A stretch of DNA of 64,000 nucleotides from the NCBI GenBank assembly GCA_007118495.1, contig SKRM01000053.1, positions 1 to 64,000 on the forward strand, written 5' to 3'. The notes beneath the pieces were generated by a model. That model saw only the letters and a list, made by a program, of their open reading frames with translations, was not told where the DNA came from and made no database searches. Shown here piece by piece: positions 1 through 8,344 of the stretch. The first letter of the stretch is position 1, and every line of letters starts with the position of its first letter. The translations under genes were made by a program, and so were the position numbers. This stretch comes from Bacteroidales bacterium (GTDB lineage Bacteria; Bacteroidota; Bacteroidia; Bacteroidales; UBA7960).

Positions 1-278
1 AGTAGTACCCCATCAGGAGTCAGGTAAATGATTTCATCATAGCTGCGCTGGTCAGTTAATGTCTTGATACATCTTTCTATGGGCTCTATCATCATCACCA
101 TACCTGCACCCCCTCCAAATGGGTAATCATCCACCCGGCGATGCTTGTCATGGGTGTAGTCACGGATATCATGCAACTGCACTTCTACCAGAGCCTTTTC
201 TGAAGCTCTTTTGATAATGGAATGTGAAAAGGGACCTTCAAACATTCCGGGGAATATACTCAGGATATCAATACGCAT
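1..278 (-). CDS. trmD: tRNA (guanine-N1)-methyltransferase, partial (cut by window start)
   Basis: Reverse translation from ATG at 278 gives MRIDILSIFPGMFEGPFSHSIIKRASEKALVEVQLHDIRDYTHDKHRRVDDYPFGGGAGMVMMIEPIE, typical TrmD N-terminus. Confidence 0.93.
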   Translation of the reverse strand, partial: MRIDILSIFPGMFEGPFSHSIIKRASEKALVEVQLHDIRDYTHDKHRRVDDYPFGGGAGMVMMIEPIERCIKTLTDQRSYDEIIYLTPDGVL

Positions 279-318
279 CAGCTATACTATTTACCCACAA
301 AATTAAACTTTTCATTCC

Positions 319-1122
319 TTATCTGTAACCTTCAAAAACGCCCAGTCCAAACAAAGCATAATCAAACCTGACTGGATCTGACGGATCAAACAATCTCAGC
401 CTGGCTGTCAGCTCTTCAACAGCCTTCCAGTCGTTCTGTTTTCGCCCAAGCAGACCAAGTCTTCTGGCAACGCGTCCCGAATGAATATCCAGAGGACAAT
501 AAAGCTCAGCCGGGGATATGGATTTCCAGATTCCAAAGTCAACTCCCTTATCATCATTTCTGACCATCCACCGCAGGTACATATTCAGGCGTTTGGCAGC
601 CGAGCCAGCCAATGGATTGCTTAAATGCTTCCTGGTTCTTGTGGGATGAGGAACCAGAAAAAAAACATTTCTGAAATGAGCGATGCCATCTTTCAGACTG
701 TGTCCACGATGCAAACCGGTATAGAAAACTGATTCCAATCCGCCATGCTCTTGATAAATATACTTCAGTGCGTATAGAAAGCATCCAAAATCTTGTGTAT
801 TGAAAGTACGGTGCACAAAACCCCTGATATTTTTCAAGTCTCCTTCTCCAAAATGCATCACAAAATCATAGGGTGCATGATCCAAACACTCCATAATGCG
901 AAGTCCGCTTTTGATTATACTTTTTCGATTTCCCCAGGCAATGATTGCAGCCAGCAGTCCGGAAATTTCCCTGTCTTCCTTTCTTGTAAATCTGTGTGGA
1001 ATAGCTATGGGATCAGTTGAGATAAAGGAGGGTTGATTGTAAAGCAATGCTTTTTCTTCAAGTAAATCCTTGACTTGTATCAGTGTTTGAGGACTGTTTC
1101 TTACCATCCAGAAATAAAGCAA
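319..1122 (-). CDS. TIGR02757/DUF2400 family protein
   Basis: 267-aa ORF; motifs DPIAIPHRFTRKEDREISGLLAAIIAWGNRKSIIKS and PLDIHSGRVARRLGLL typical of this family. Confidence 0.85.
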   Translation of the reverse strand: MLYFWMVRNSPQTLIQVKDLLEEKALLYNQPSFISTDPIAIPHRFTRKEDREISGLLAAIIAWGNRKSIIKSGLRIMECLDHAPYDFVMHFGEGDLKNIRGFVHRTFNTQDFGCFLYALKYIYQEHGGLESVFYTGLHRGHSLKDGIAHFRNVFFLVPHPTRTRKHLSNPLAGSAAKRLNMYLRWMVRNDDKGVDFGIWKSISPAELYCPLDIHSGRVARRLGLLGRKQNDWKAVEELTARLRLFDPSDPVRFDYALFGLGVFEGYR

Positions 1123-1361
1123 CTACCCGATTATACACATATGAAGTATCTCCACCACAATCCCAGAAAGTAAATCTCACTAATATACCATGTAGGACTT
1201 CAAAATTCTTCTCATCTCACCAAAAGTATGATTATTTTGCTACTTTTGAATACCTGGGATGCAAGTTTTGTTTTATTCATGTTTTCATTCACTCTGACGA
1301 TACTTGACGCCAGTTAGTATAACTAATAATCAGATATTCTACTAACCAACACCTTTAAAAC

Positions 1362-1880
1362 ATGAAAAAACTGCTACTTGTTGCCATACTTGCATTATTT
1401 GTGTTCAATTCAGGCGTTAATGCTCAAAATGAAGCCGGATCATTGTATATTGGCGGGGGATTTGGCTACCACACCGATATGGACGATGATAATATTGGCA
1501 TATTGCTTGAAGGAGTCTATTCTTTCAGAGACAATATTAGATTCGCTGCTGGAATTCTCTACTACCTGTCAGATGACAAGAATTGGGGTGGACAAGCAAT
1601 CAGTCATACAATGTATGATCTGAATCTGAATGTTCACTACCTTTTTCGGGACGAGGACAAAATGCGTCTGTATGCCCTGGGGGGTATTAACAGCTTCAGG
1701 TATAAAGTATCCGGTGGAGGTTTTTCTGAGTCAGGTGATGATACCGGATTAAACCTGGGGGCAGGCATTGAGTACAACGTAGGAGCCGTCATGGTTTTTG
1801 GTGAACTGAAACTGGTTACCGGTGATGCACATGATAACAGCTTCATATTGCATGCCGGAGTTCGATACAGGATTAAGTAG
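1362..1880 (+). CDS. Outer-membrane beta-barrel protein
   Basis: Signal peptide MKKLLLVAILALFVFNSGVNAQ, alternating beta-strand pattern, C-terminal HAGVRYRIK. Confidence 0.7.
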   Translation: MKKLLLVAILALFVFNSGVNAQNEAGSLYIGGGFGYHTDMDDDNIGILLEGVYSFRDNIRFAAGILYYLSDDKNWGGQAISHTMYDLNLNVHYLFRDEDKMRLYALGGINSFRYKVSGGGFSESGDDTGLNLGAGIEYNVGAVMVFGELKLVTGDAHDNSFILHAGVRYRIK

Positions 1881-1904
1881 GGTTCACCTCTGTATATATT
1901 TTTA

Positions 1905-1934
1905 GGAGACCTCAATCAGGTCTCCTTTTTTTTT
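1905..1934 (+). terminator. Rho-independent terminator
   Basis: GGAGACC-TCAATCA-GGTCTCC followed by a run of T, just after the OMP stop codon. Confidence 0.85.
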
Positions 1935-1963
1935 AGTTTTGTAATAGACCAAAACACTTTGAA

Positions 1964-2440
1964 ATGCAACAGCAACATTATGCCTTCATCAAAGAGGCCA
2001 TAGACATGGCCTCTCTGAATGTAGCAAACTCAGGTGGCGGGCCATTTGGCGCCTTGGTGGTAAAAGATGGCAAGGTGGTCGGCCGGGGAGTAAACAGAGT
2101 CACAACTACCAATGATCCTACTGCCCATGCTGAGGTTACAGCCATCAGAGATGCCTGTAAGAACCTTTCAACGTACCAGCTCAAAAATGCGGTAATCTAC
2201 ACAAGTTGCGAGCCTTGTCCCATGTGCCTGAGCGCAATTTACTGGGCAAGGATCAAAACCATTTACTATGCGGCTGAGAGCAAAGATGCTGCTGAAGCAG
2301 GTTTTGACGATTCATTTTTCTATCAGCAGATTTTACTTCCGGCAAACAAACGCACAATCATTTCAGAGCGTATTGCAGTGGATAATTACAACAAGCCGTT
2401 CAGTACCTGGTTAGAAAGCGAGATCAAAAAGGAGTATTGA
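1964..2440 (+). CDS. Nucleoside deaminase (guanine deaminase-like, CDA fold)
   Basis: Zn motifs HAEVTAI and PCPMC (SCEPCPMCLSAIYWARI). Confidence 0.88.
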   Translation: MQQQHYAFIKEAIDMASLNVANSGGGPFGALVVKDGKVVGRGVNRVTTTNDPTAHAEVTAIRDACKNLSTYQLKNAVIYTSCEPCPMCLSAIYWARIKTIYYAAESKDAAEAGFDDSFFYQQILLPANKRTIISERIAVDNYNKPFSTWLESEIKKEY

Positions 2441-2462
2441 GTTTTCTTGCCAGTCCTCTTAT

Positions 2463-3830
2463 TTAGTGGCTGTTCAGCACCCCCAGCAATCTGGCATGCT
2501 CCCTCACTTTTTTGGCAATGCGTTCAACTTTATCATAAAGTCTGCCAAGGTCAAGGGTTAATAACTGCCTGTTTTTAACCAGAAACTTTCCATTTACAAG
2601 CACGTGTTCAACATCTGCACCATGCAGGCTGTAAACAATCAGAGAATATATATTGTATAGCGGATGGGCGTGTGGTTTTTCCATATCTAAAATGGCCAGG
2701 TCTGCTTTTTTCCCCACTTCAATTGACCCGACCAAATGATCCATACCAAGCACCCTGGCTCCTCCGATTGTGGCAATCTCAACTGCCTTGCGGGCACTGA
2801 TGACCGTCGGGTCGTTGCTGTTAAATTTATGCAAGAAAGCCATGGTTCGAATCTCATCAATCAAATCAAGATCGTTATTGCTGGCAACCCCGTCGGTACC
2901 AATACCAACTTCAACACCAGCTTCAAGCATTTCAGGAATTCTGGCCGCTCCGCTGGCTAGTTTCATATTGCATTGTGGGTTGTGTGCCACGCCCACCCCA
3001 TTTTGTGCAAGCAACTGAATATCCTCATCGGTCAGAAAAACCGAATGAACTGAAACCATATTTTTATCAAGAATTCCCAGATTGTGTAAATGCTTTAACG
3101 GACTGGCTCCGTATTCTTTCATAATTTTATCAAACTCCCAGCGAGATTCTGCTACGTGCACGCTGAATAACATCCCATAACGATCTGCCAGGGCTTTAGC
3201 CTTTTTCATCACTTCAGGGGGTACAGTATAAGGTGTATGCGCAGCCACTCCTATCCTGACAAGTGGATGCCCCTGCCAGTCATGGTAAAGTTTCTCGATA
3301 ACCGTCAAACCCTCATCGGGTGTGGGGGCATTTGGTGCCGGGAAATTAATCACAGCTTCGCTTAGAATTGCCCTGATGCCTACCTGATCAACCACCCTGG
3401 CCATCTCGTCCATGTAATAATACATATCGTTAAAGGTGGTTGTTCCTGAAAGAAGCATTTCTGCGATGGCCAGGCGGGTACCTGCCCTGACGTTTTCCGG
3501 ATTGGTAAAATGGGCTTCTATGGGGAACACATGTTCATACAGCCATTCCTTCAGCGGCAAGTCGTCTGCAAAACCCCTGTAAATGGTCATGGGTGAATGG
3601 GTATGGGTATTGATCAGGCCGGGAATGATAAGCTTTCCTTTTGCGTCTAAAACCTCCCTTGCATCAAAGGTCATACTGATTTCTTGGGTTGTACCAACAC
3701 CTGCAATAGCATCGTCTTTGATGGCTATCCCCCCGTCTTCAATGACCCTGAAGGCTTTATCCATGGTGACAACCAATGCGTGGCTGATCAGCAAGTCAAC
3801 CTGTTGTTTTTGTTGCGTTTTTCCTTTCAT
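2463..3830 (-). CDS. Amidohydrolase, 5-methylthioadenosine/S-adenosylhomocysteine deaminase-like
   Basis: NTHTHSPMTIYRGFADDLPLKEWL, HVAES, GTDGVASNNDLDLIDEIRTMAFLHK motifs of the MtaD/TrzA/AtzA group. Confidence 0.85.
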   Translation of the reverse strand: MKGKTQQKQQVDLLISHALVVTMDKAFRVIEDGGIAIKDDAIAGVGTTQEISMTFDAREVLDAKGKLIIPGLINTHTHSPMTIYRGFADDLPLKEWLYEHVFPIEAHFTNPENVRAGTRLAIAEMLLSGTTTFNDMYYYMDEMARVVDQVGIRAILSEAVINFPAPNAPTPDEGLTVIEKLYHDWQGHPLVRIGVAAHTPYTVPPEVMKKAKALADRYGMLFSVHVAESRWEFDKIMKEYGASPLKHLHNLGILDKNMVSVHSVFLTDEDIQLLAQNGVGVAHNPQCNMKLASGAARIPEMLEAGVEVGIGTDGVASNNDLDLIDEIRTMAFLHKFNSNDPTVISARKAVEIATIGGARVLGMDHLVGSIEVGKKADLAILDMEKPHAHPLYNIYSLIVYSLHGADVEHVLVNGKFLVKNRQLLTLDLGRLYDKVERIAKKVREHARLLGVLNSH

Positions 3831-4000
3831 GGCTTTGTTATGATCATGTTTCGCTTGAACCCATAGTTGACACTTTCAGATTAAATATGCATTTAAAAAA
3901 TGCATTTATAGCAGGATCAGCCCGGAAAAACGTGTTGGTCCTGATTGAATGAAAAAATTTACGTTAAATTTGGGAACTTATTCATCCAAAAACTATATAC

Positions 4001-5152
4001 ATGCGAAAATACACATTTATAACAAGTATCATGGCCGCTGTGTTCATGATATTTGGGTCAGTAACGCTCCAGGCACAAAGTGAATATGCCTTTACAGAAA
4101 AGGTCGAAATTTCTGCGGGCCCGGTGCAAAACCAGTCCAGAACCGGAACATGCTGGAGTTTTGCCACCATCTCCTTTCTTGAATCAGAACTCATCAGATT
4201 GGGTAAAGGAGAGCACCGGCTCTCTGAGATGTACATGGTAAGATATGTTTACCCTGAAAAGGCCACCGAATACGTTCGCAGGCACGGTAACTCAAACTTC
4301 GGACAGGGAAGCTTGTCGCATGATGTGATGAAGGTTATTGCCAACCATGGCATGGTTCCGGAAGAGGTCTACCGCGGCCTGAAGTATGGCTCTGAAATCC
4401 ATAACCATGGTGAATTGTATGCAGGTCTGAAGGGTTTTACCGACGGCGTACTTGCCAGAAGAAGCGGTTTGCTGACCGATGTCTGGATTGATGCCTATAG
4501 TGCCATTCTTGACGTTTACCTGGGCACACCCCCTGCAACTTTTAATTACCGCGGAAGAACCTATACTCCCAAACAGTTTGCATCTGAAATGGGCATTGTT
4601 GCTGAAGATTATGTGGAATTGACGTCGTATAACCACCACCCATATTACACACAATTTGTCCTTGAAGTTCCCGACAACTGGGCCAACAGCCTGTATTACA
4701 ACCTGCCCCTTGATGAGCTGATGCAAGTCATGGATTTTGCCCTGGCCAACGGCCATACCATCGCATGGGATGGTGACGTGAGTGAGCGTACCTTTTCTCA
4801 CAGGGAAGGACTTGCTGTATTGCCGGCTAAATCATGGGAAGACATGACTGAGGATGAAAGGAGAGATGTTTTCAGGAATCCTGTTGAAGAACTTGTTGTG
4901 AACCAGGAAAACCGTCAGCATACATTTAACAACTTCTCTACCACCGATGACCACCTCATGCACATCAACGGAACAGCCAGAGACCAGAACGGCACCTTGT
5001 ACTACCTGACAAAAAATTCATATGGTACAGAAAACAACCCCATGGGAGGCTATTTATACATGTCTGAACCTTATGTGCGCATGAAAACCATCGCCATCAT
5101 GGTTCACAAAGACGCTATCCCGGCAGACATAAAGCAGAAACTGGGAATTTAA
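4001..5152 (+). CDS. C1-family (bleomycin hydrolase-like) peptidase, secreted
   Basis: Signal peptide; catalytic Cys motif QNQSRTGTCWSFATISFLESE; DHLMHINGTARDQNG and KNSYG. Confidence 0.85.
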   Translation: MRKYTFITSIMAAVFMIFGSVTLQAQSEYAFTEKVEISAGPVQNQSRTGTCWSFATISFLESELIRLGKGEHRLSEMYMVRYVYPEKATEYVRRHGNSNFGQGSLSHDVMKVIANHGMVPEEVYRGLKYGSEIHNHGELYAGLKGFTDGVLARRSGLLTDVWIDAYSAILDVYLGTPPATFNYRGRTYTPKQFASEMGIVAEDYVELTSYNHHPYYTQFVLEVPDNWANSLYYNLPLDELMQVMDFALANGHTIAWDGDVSERTFSHREGLAVLPAKSWEDMTEDERRDVFRNPVEELVVNQENRQHTFNNFSTTDDHLMHINGTARDQNGTLYYLTKNSYGTENNPMGGYLYMSEPYVRMKTIAIMVHKDAIPADIKQKLGI

Positions 5153-5195
5153 CAACTGTAGAATCCATCAGATCATTCACTAACTCATATGGCTT

Positions 5196-6011
5196 ATGAT
5201 TGAAAAAATAAAGGAAACTGCAAGCTACCTGTCAAAACTCACGGGGGCCAAACCCGAAGTGGGCATAGTTCTGGGAAGCGGACTTGGCGGGCTTGTAGAC
5301 GAAATTAATGTCAGCCACAAACTCCCTTACCAGGATATCCCAAATTTTCTTGCATCAACTGTTGAGGGTCACGCAGGTCATCTTATTTTTGGGGAATTGG
5401 GCGGGAAACAGGTTATAGCCATGCAGGGCCGCTTTCATTACTATGAGGGCTACCCCTTGCAACAGATAACCTTTCCCATCAGGGTGATGCACCTCATGGG
5501 AGCCCATACCCTGTTTGTGTCAAATGCAGCAGGCGCCCTGAATCCTGCATTTGAGGTTGGCGACCTGATGGTTATCCGTGACCACATCAATCTTTTTCCG
5601 GATAATCCCTTACGCGGCCCCAATCTGGATGAGCTCGGCCCACGCTTTCCTGAAATGAGTGAGACTTATTGCAAAACACTTATTAAAAAAGCCAAACAGA
5701 TTGCCACCCAACACAAGATCAAATTTCAGTCAGGGGTTTATATCGGAAGTCCGGGACCAACCCTTGAGACACCTGCGGAATACAGGATGTTCCGCATTCT
5801 GGGGGCTGATTCAACCGGAATGTCAACGGTGCCTGAAATTATAGTAGCAAGACACGCCGGCATGAAATGTTTCGGAATTTCTGTAATCACCAACCTCTCT
5901 GAACCTTCTGAAATGGAAAAACCAACCACCCATGAAGAAGTGCAAGAGGTTGCCGGAGCAGCAGCATCCAAAATGACCCTCATATTCAGGGAGCTGATAA
6001 AAGACCTATAA
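5196..6011 (+). CDS. Purine nucleoside phosphorylase
   Basis: GIVLGSGLGGL, MQGRFHYYEGYPLQQITFPIRVM, SNAAGALNP, GPTLETPAEYRMFRILGADSTGMSTVPE. Confidence 0.93.
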   Translation: MIEKIKETASYLSKLTGAKPEVGIVLGSGLGGLVDEINVSHKLPYQDIPNFLASTVEGHAGHLIFGELGGKQVIAMQGRFHYYEGYPLQQITFPIRVMHLMGAHTLFVSNAAGALNPAFEVGDLMVIRDHINLFPDNPLRGPNLDELGPRFPEMSETYCKTLIKKAKQIATQHKIKFQSGVYIGSPGPTLETPAEYRMFRILGADSTGMSTVPEIIVARHAGMKCFGISVITNLSEPSEMEKPTTHEEVQEVAGAAASKMTLIFRELIKDL

Positions 6012-6833
6012 ACCGCTCTCAGAGAGGTCGCGGCCTCTGCGCTTGAGGGCCTCCACATCTTCCTTCAGCCTGTTCACCTGCCAGGACAATTCCTGGTGGG
6101 GCAGGTTGGGGTCGGGCATGGCATTGCTGATGTAGTTCACAAATTTCCAAACTTCCCTTAGATCATTTACATGGATATCATACGGTTCATAGGCCCGGTT
6201 CAATGAGTGAAGACGTAACTTACCCTCTTGCTTGATAAGGTTTTCAACCACCTTGAATACCACTCCGTCATCAAGGGTATGAATGATGTAGGCATGTCGA
6301 TTCCGTATCAGATGCCAGTTCTGCACAAACTCTCCTGTAACCCAGGCACCATCAGGAATAGGCAGCATACTGTCTCCTGAAACCTGAAAAGTACGGTACT
6401 TTTTTTGCCGCGACAGAAAAGGCATTTGAAAAGTGGGCAGAACCTTTATGAAATCAGGGTCTGCAAATCCTGACCTGTAACCGGCTTTGGCCTTTTCCGA
6501 TACCAACTCAATATTCTCTTCATTGTCCCTGTCAACCGTAGTGGCCAATACCCTGAGCTTGCTCCCGGTAAGAAATACATCGTAGCCACGCTCCAACTGA
6601 GACAGCTGACTTTCGGATAAAACACCCAGATCTGTTTTAACCAAGGTGTCAATGGATACATTAAAATATTTTGAGAACGCAGCCAGGGTGTCTAATCCGG
6701 GCTGAGCCACCCCGTTTTCATAACCACTCAGTGTGGGGCGCTTTAAACCAAGACTGAAAGCCACATCATCCTGGGTACGTCTCCGCCGCTTGCGGAGCAA
6801 TTTAATATTCTTTCCAAAAAAACCCATCAGCAT
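6006..6833 (-). CDS. LexA-like XRE-family repressor with S24 peptidase domain
   Basis: N-terminal HTH (RRRRTQDDVAFSLGLKRPTLSGYENG); AG in KAKAGYRSGFADPDF as a possible self-cleavage site; catalytic Ser (SGDSMLPI) and Lys (VVFKVVEN). Confidence 0.85.
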   Translation of the reverse strand: MLMGFFGKNIKLLRKRRRRTQDDVAFSLGLKRPTLSGYENGVAQPGLDTLAAFSKYFNVSIDTLVKTDLGVLSESQLSQLERGYDVFLTGSKLRVLATTVDRDNEENIELVSEKAKAGYRSGFADPDFIKVLPTFQMPFLSRQKKYRTFQVSGDSMLPIPDGAWVTGEFVQNWHLIRNRHAYIIHTLDDGVVFKVVENLIKQEGKLRLHSLNRAYEPYDIHVNDLREVWKFVNYISNAMPDPNLPHQELSWQVNRLKEDVEALKRRGRDLSESGL

Positions 6834-6856
6834 TACTGGTTAGTGATAACAAAATT

Positions 6857-6897
6857 TGATTATATTATAATCAGTTTTTTGATTATTTTCTAATCAA
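6857..6897. promoter_or_regulatory. Two operator-like inverted repeats, TGATTA-N5-TAATCA, in the divergent repressor/dinB promoter
   Basis: TGATTATATTATAATCA (6857-6873) and TTGATTATTTTCTAATCAA (6879-6897); same TGATTA-N5-TAATCA core, centres 23 bp apart. Confidence 0.75.
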
Positions 6898-6925
6898 AGA
6901 TACATCTATTTTTTTAAAAAGCAAT

Positions 6926-8143
6926 ATGACCACGGCACAAAATATAGCTTCCGCCAGGCGACATATCCTTCATTTGGATCAGGATACCTTTTTTGTATCT
7001 GTCGAACGCCTGCGTAATAGCAGCCTGAACAATAAGGCTGTCATCATCGGGGGGATGAGCGACCGGGGGGTTGTAGCCAGTTGCAGCTATGAAGCCAGAC
7101 AGTTCGGCGTACATTCTGCCATGCCTATGAAGCTGGCCAGGCAGTTGTGCGCAGACGCCATATTCATCAGGGGTGATATGCAGGTTTATTCTGATTATTC
7201 TGATCTGGTAACCGGAATCATTGCGGATAAAGCTCCCTTGTACGAGAAAGCATCCATCGATGAGCATTATCTGGACATTAGCGGCATGGATCGTTTTTTT
7301 GGTTGTGTCAGATGGGCATCAGAGCTGCGACATACCATTATGAGAGAAACCGGACTTCCCATATCCATGGGCTTATCACAGAATAAAACCGTAGCTAAAA
7401 TTGCCACAGGTGAGGCCAAACCCAACGGCCAGCTGCTCGTCGGCCCCGACAGGGTCATTCCCTTTCTTGATCCGCTATCTGTAAGAAAAATCCCCATGGT
7501 AGGCCCCCGGGCCTATGAAACATTGCGCACCATGGGCATCACCAATATTGGCACATTACGCCGCATCCCACCTGAAATACTTAGCCGTATGATGGGCAAA
7601 AATGGCCAGGAAATATGGAAAAGAGCAAATGGCATTGACCATAGCCCGGTGCAGGCATGGAATGAGCAAAAATCAATGAGTACAGAAACAACCTTCGAAA
7701 CAGACACCATCAATGTAAGCCATATGCACGACATACTGTCGGCCATGTGCGAAAAGCTGGCCTTCAACTTACGCAACAACCAGCAACTCACTGGTTGTGC
7801 AAGTGTAAAGATCCGCTACGCCAACTACGATACACATACCATGCAACAGAGGTTGCCTTACACTGCCTTTGACCATATACTAAACCCATTGTGCAAATCC
7901 CTTTTCAATAAACTATACACACGGCGAATGCGCATACGTCTGGTGGGCATCCATTTTAGCCGGCTGGTAAGAGGCGTCCAGCAGCTGAATATGTTTGAAG
8001 AAAACACCGACACGGCCAATTTATACCAGGCCATGGACAAAATGCGCCGCAAATACGGAATCCACATCATCACCAAAGCCAACATCCCAACAACAGCCGT
8101 CGCAAGCGACGGCCCAACTGTGAGGCCCAAAGGGCCGAACTAA
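6926..8143 (+). CDS. dinB: Y-family DNA polymerase (DNA polymerase IV-like)
   Basis: HLDQDTFFVSVE, YEARQFGVHSAMP, SIDEHYLDISG (acidic residues retained), clamp-motif-like QQLNMF near C-terminus. Confidence 0.92.
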   Translation: MTTAQNIASARRHILHLDQDTFFVSVERLRNSSLNNKAVIIGGMSDRGVVASCSYEARQFGVHSAMPMKLARQLCADAIFIRGDMQVYSDYSDLVTGIIADKAPLYEKASIDEHYLDISGMDRFFGCVRWASELRHTIMRETGLPISMGLSQNKTVAKIATGEAKPNGQLLVGPDRVIPFLDPLSVRKIPMVGPRAYETLRTMGITNIGTLRRIPPEILSRMMGKNGQEIWKRANGIDHSPVQAWNEQKSMSTETTFETDTINVSHMHDILSAMCEKLAFNLRNNQQLTGCASVKIRYANYDTHTMQQRLPYTAFDHILNPLCKSLFNKLYTRRMRIRLVGIHFSRLVRGVQQLNMFEENTDTANLYQAMDKMRRKYGIHIITKANIPTTAVASDGPTVRPKGPN

Positions 8144-8334
8144 CAGCGGCACGCAGTGCCGCCAACAGCGAGGCCCAACAGCAGCGAAGCTGCGAAACTT
8201 TTAAACAGCGGCACGCAGTGCCGCCAACAGCGAGGCGCACAGCGCCGAGCATAACCGCCCGAACGAAGTGAGGGCATAACCGCGAAGCCCGAAGGGCTGA
8301 GCCCAACTGCCCGAGGCTTCAGCCGAGGGCCTAA
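8096..8334. repeat. Array of heterogeneous short palindromes (hairpins) between dinB and dnaE
   Basis: At least nine: 8096-8113, 8124-8136, 8146-8162, 8181-8193, 8208-8224, 8234-8246, 8257-8275, 8286-8298, 8309-8330; stems closed by mostly 3-nt loops (AAA, GCA, GAA, ACA). Confidence 0.9.
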
Positions 8335-8344
8335 CATCGAAGCA

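Noticed and set aside
8096-8334. Palindrome array as a CRISPR locus
   Set aside because: Repeats are not identical, spacing is irregular, there are no spacers of constant length and no cas genes nearby.
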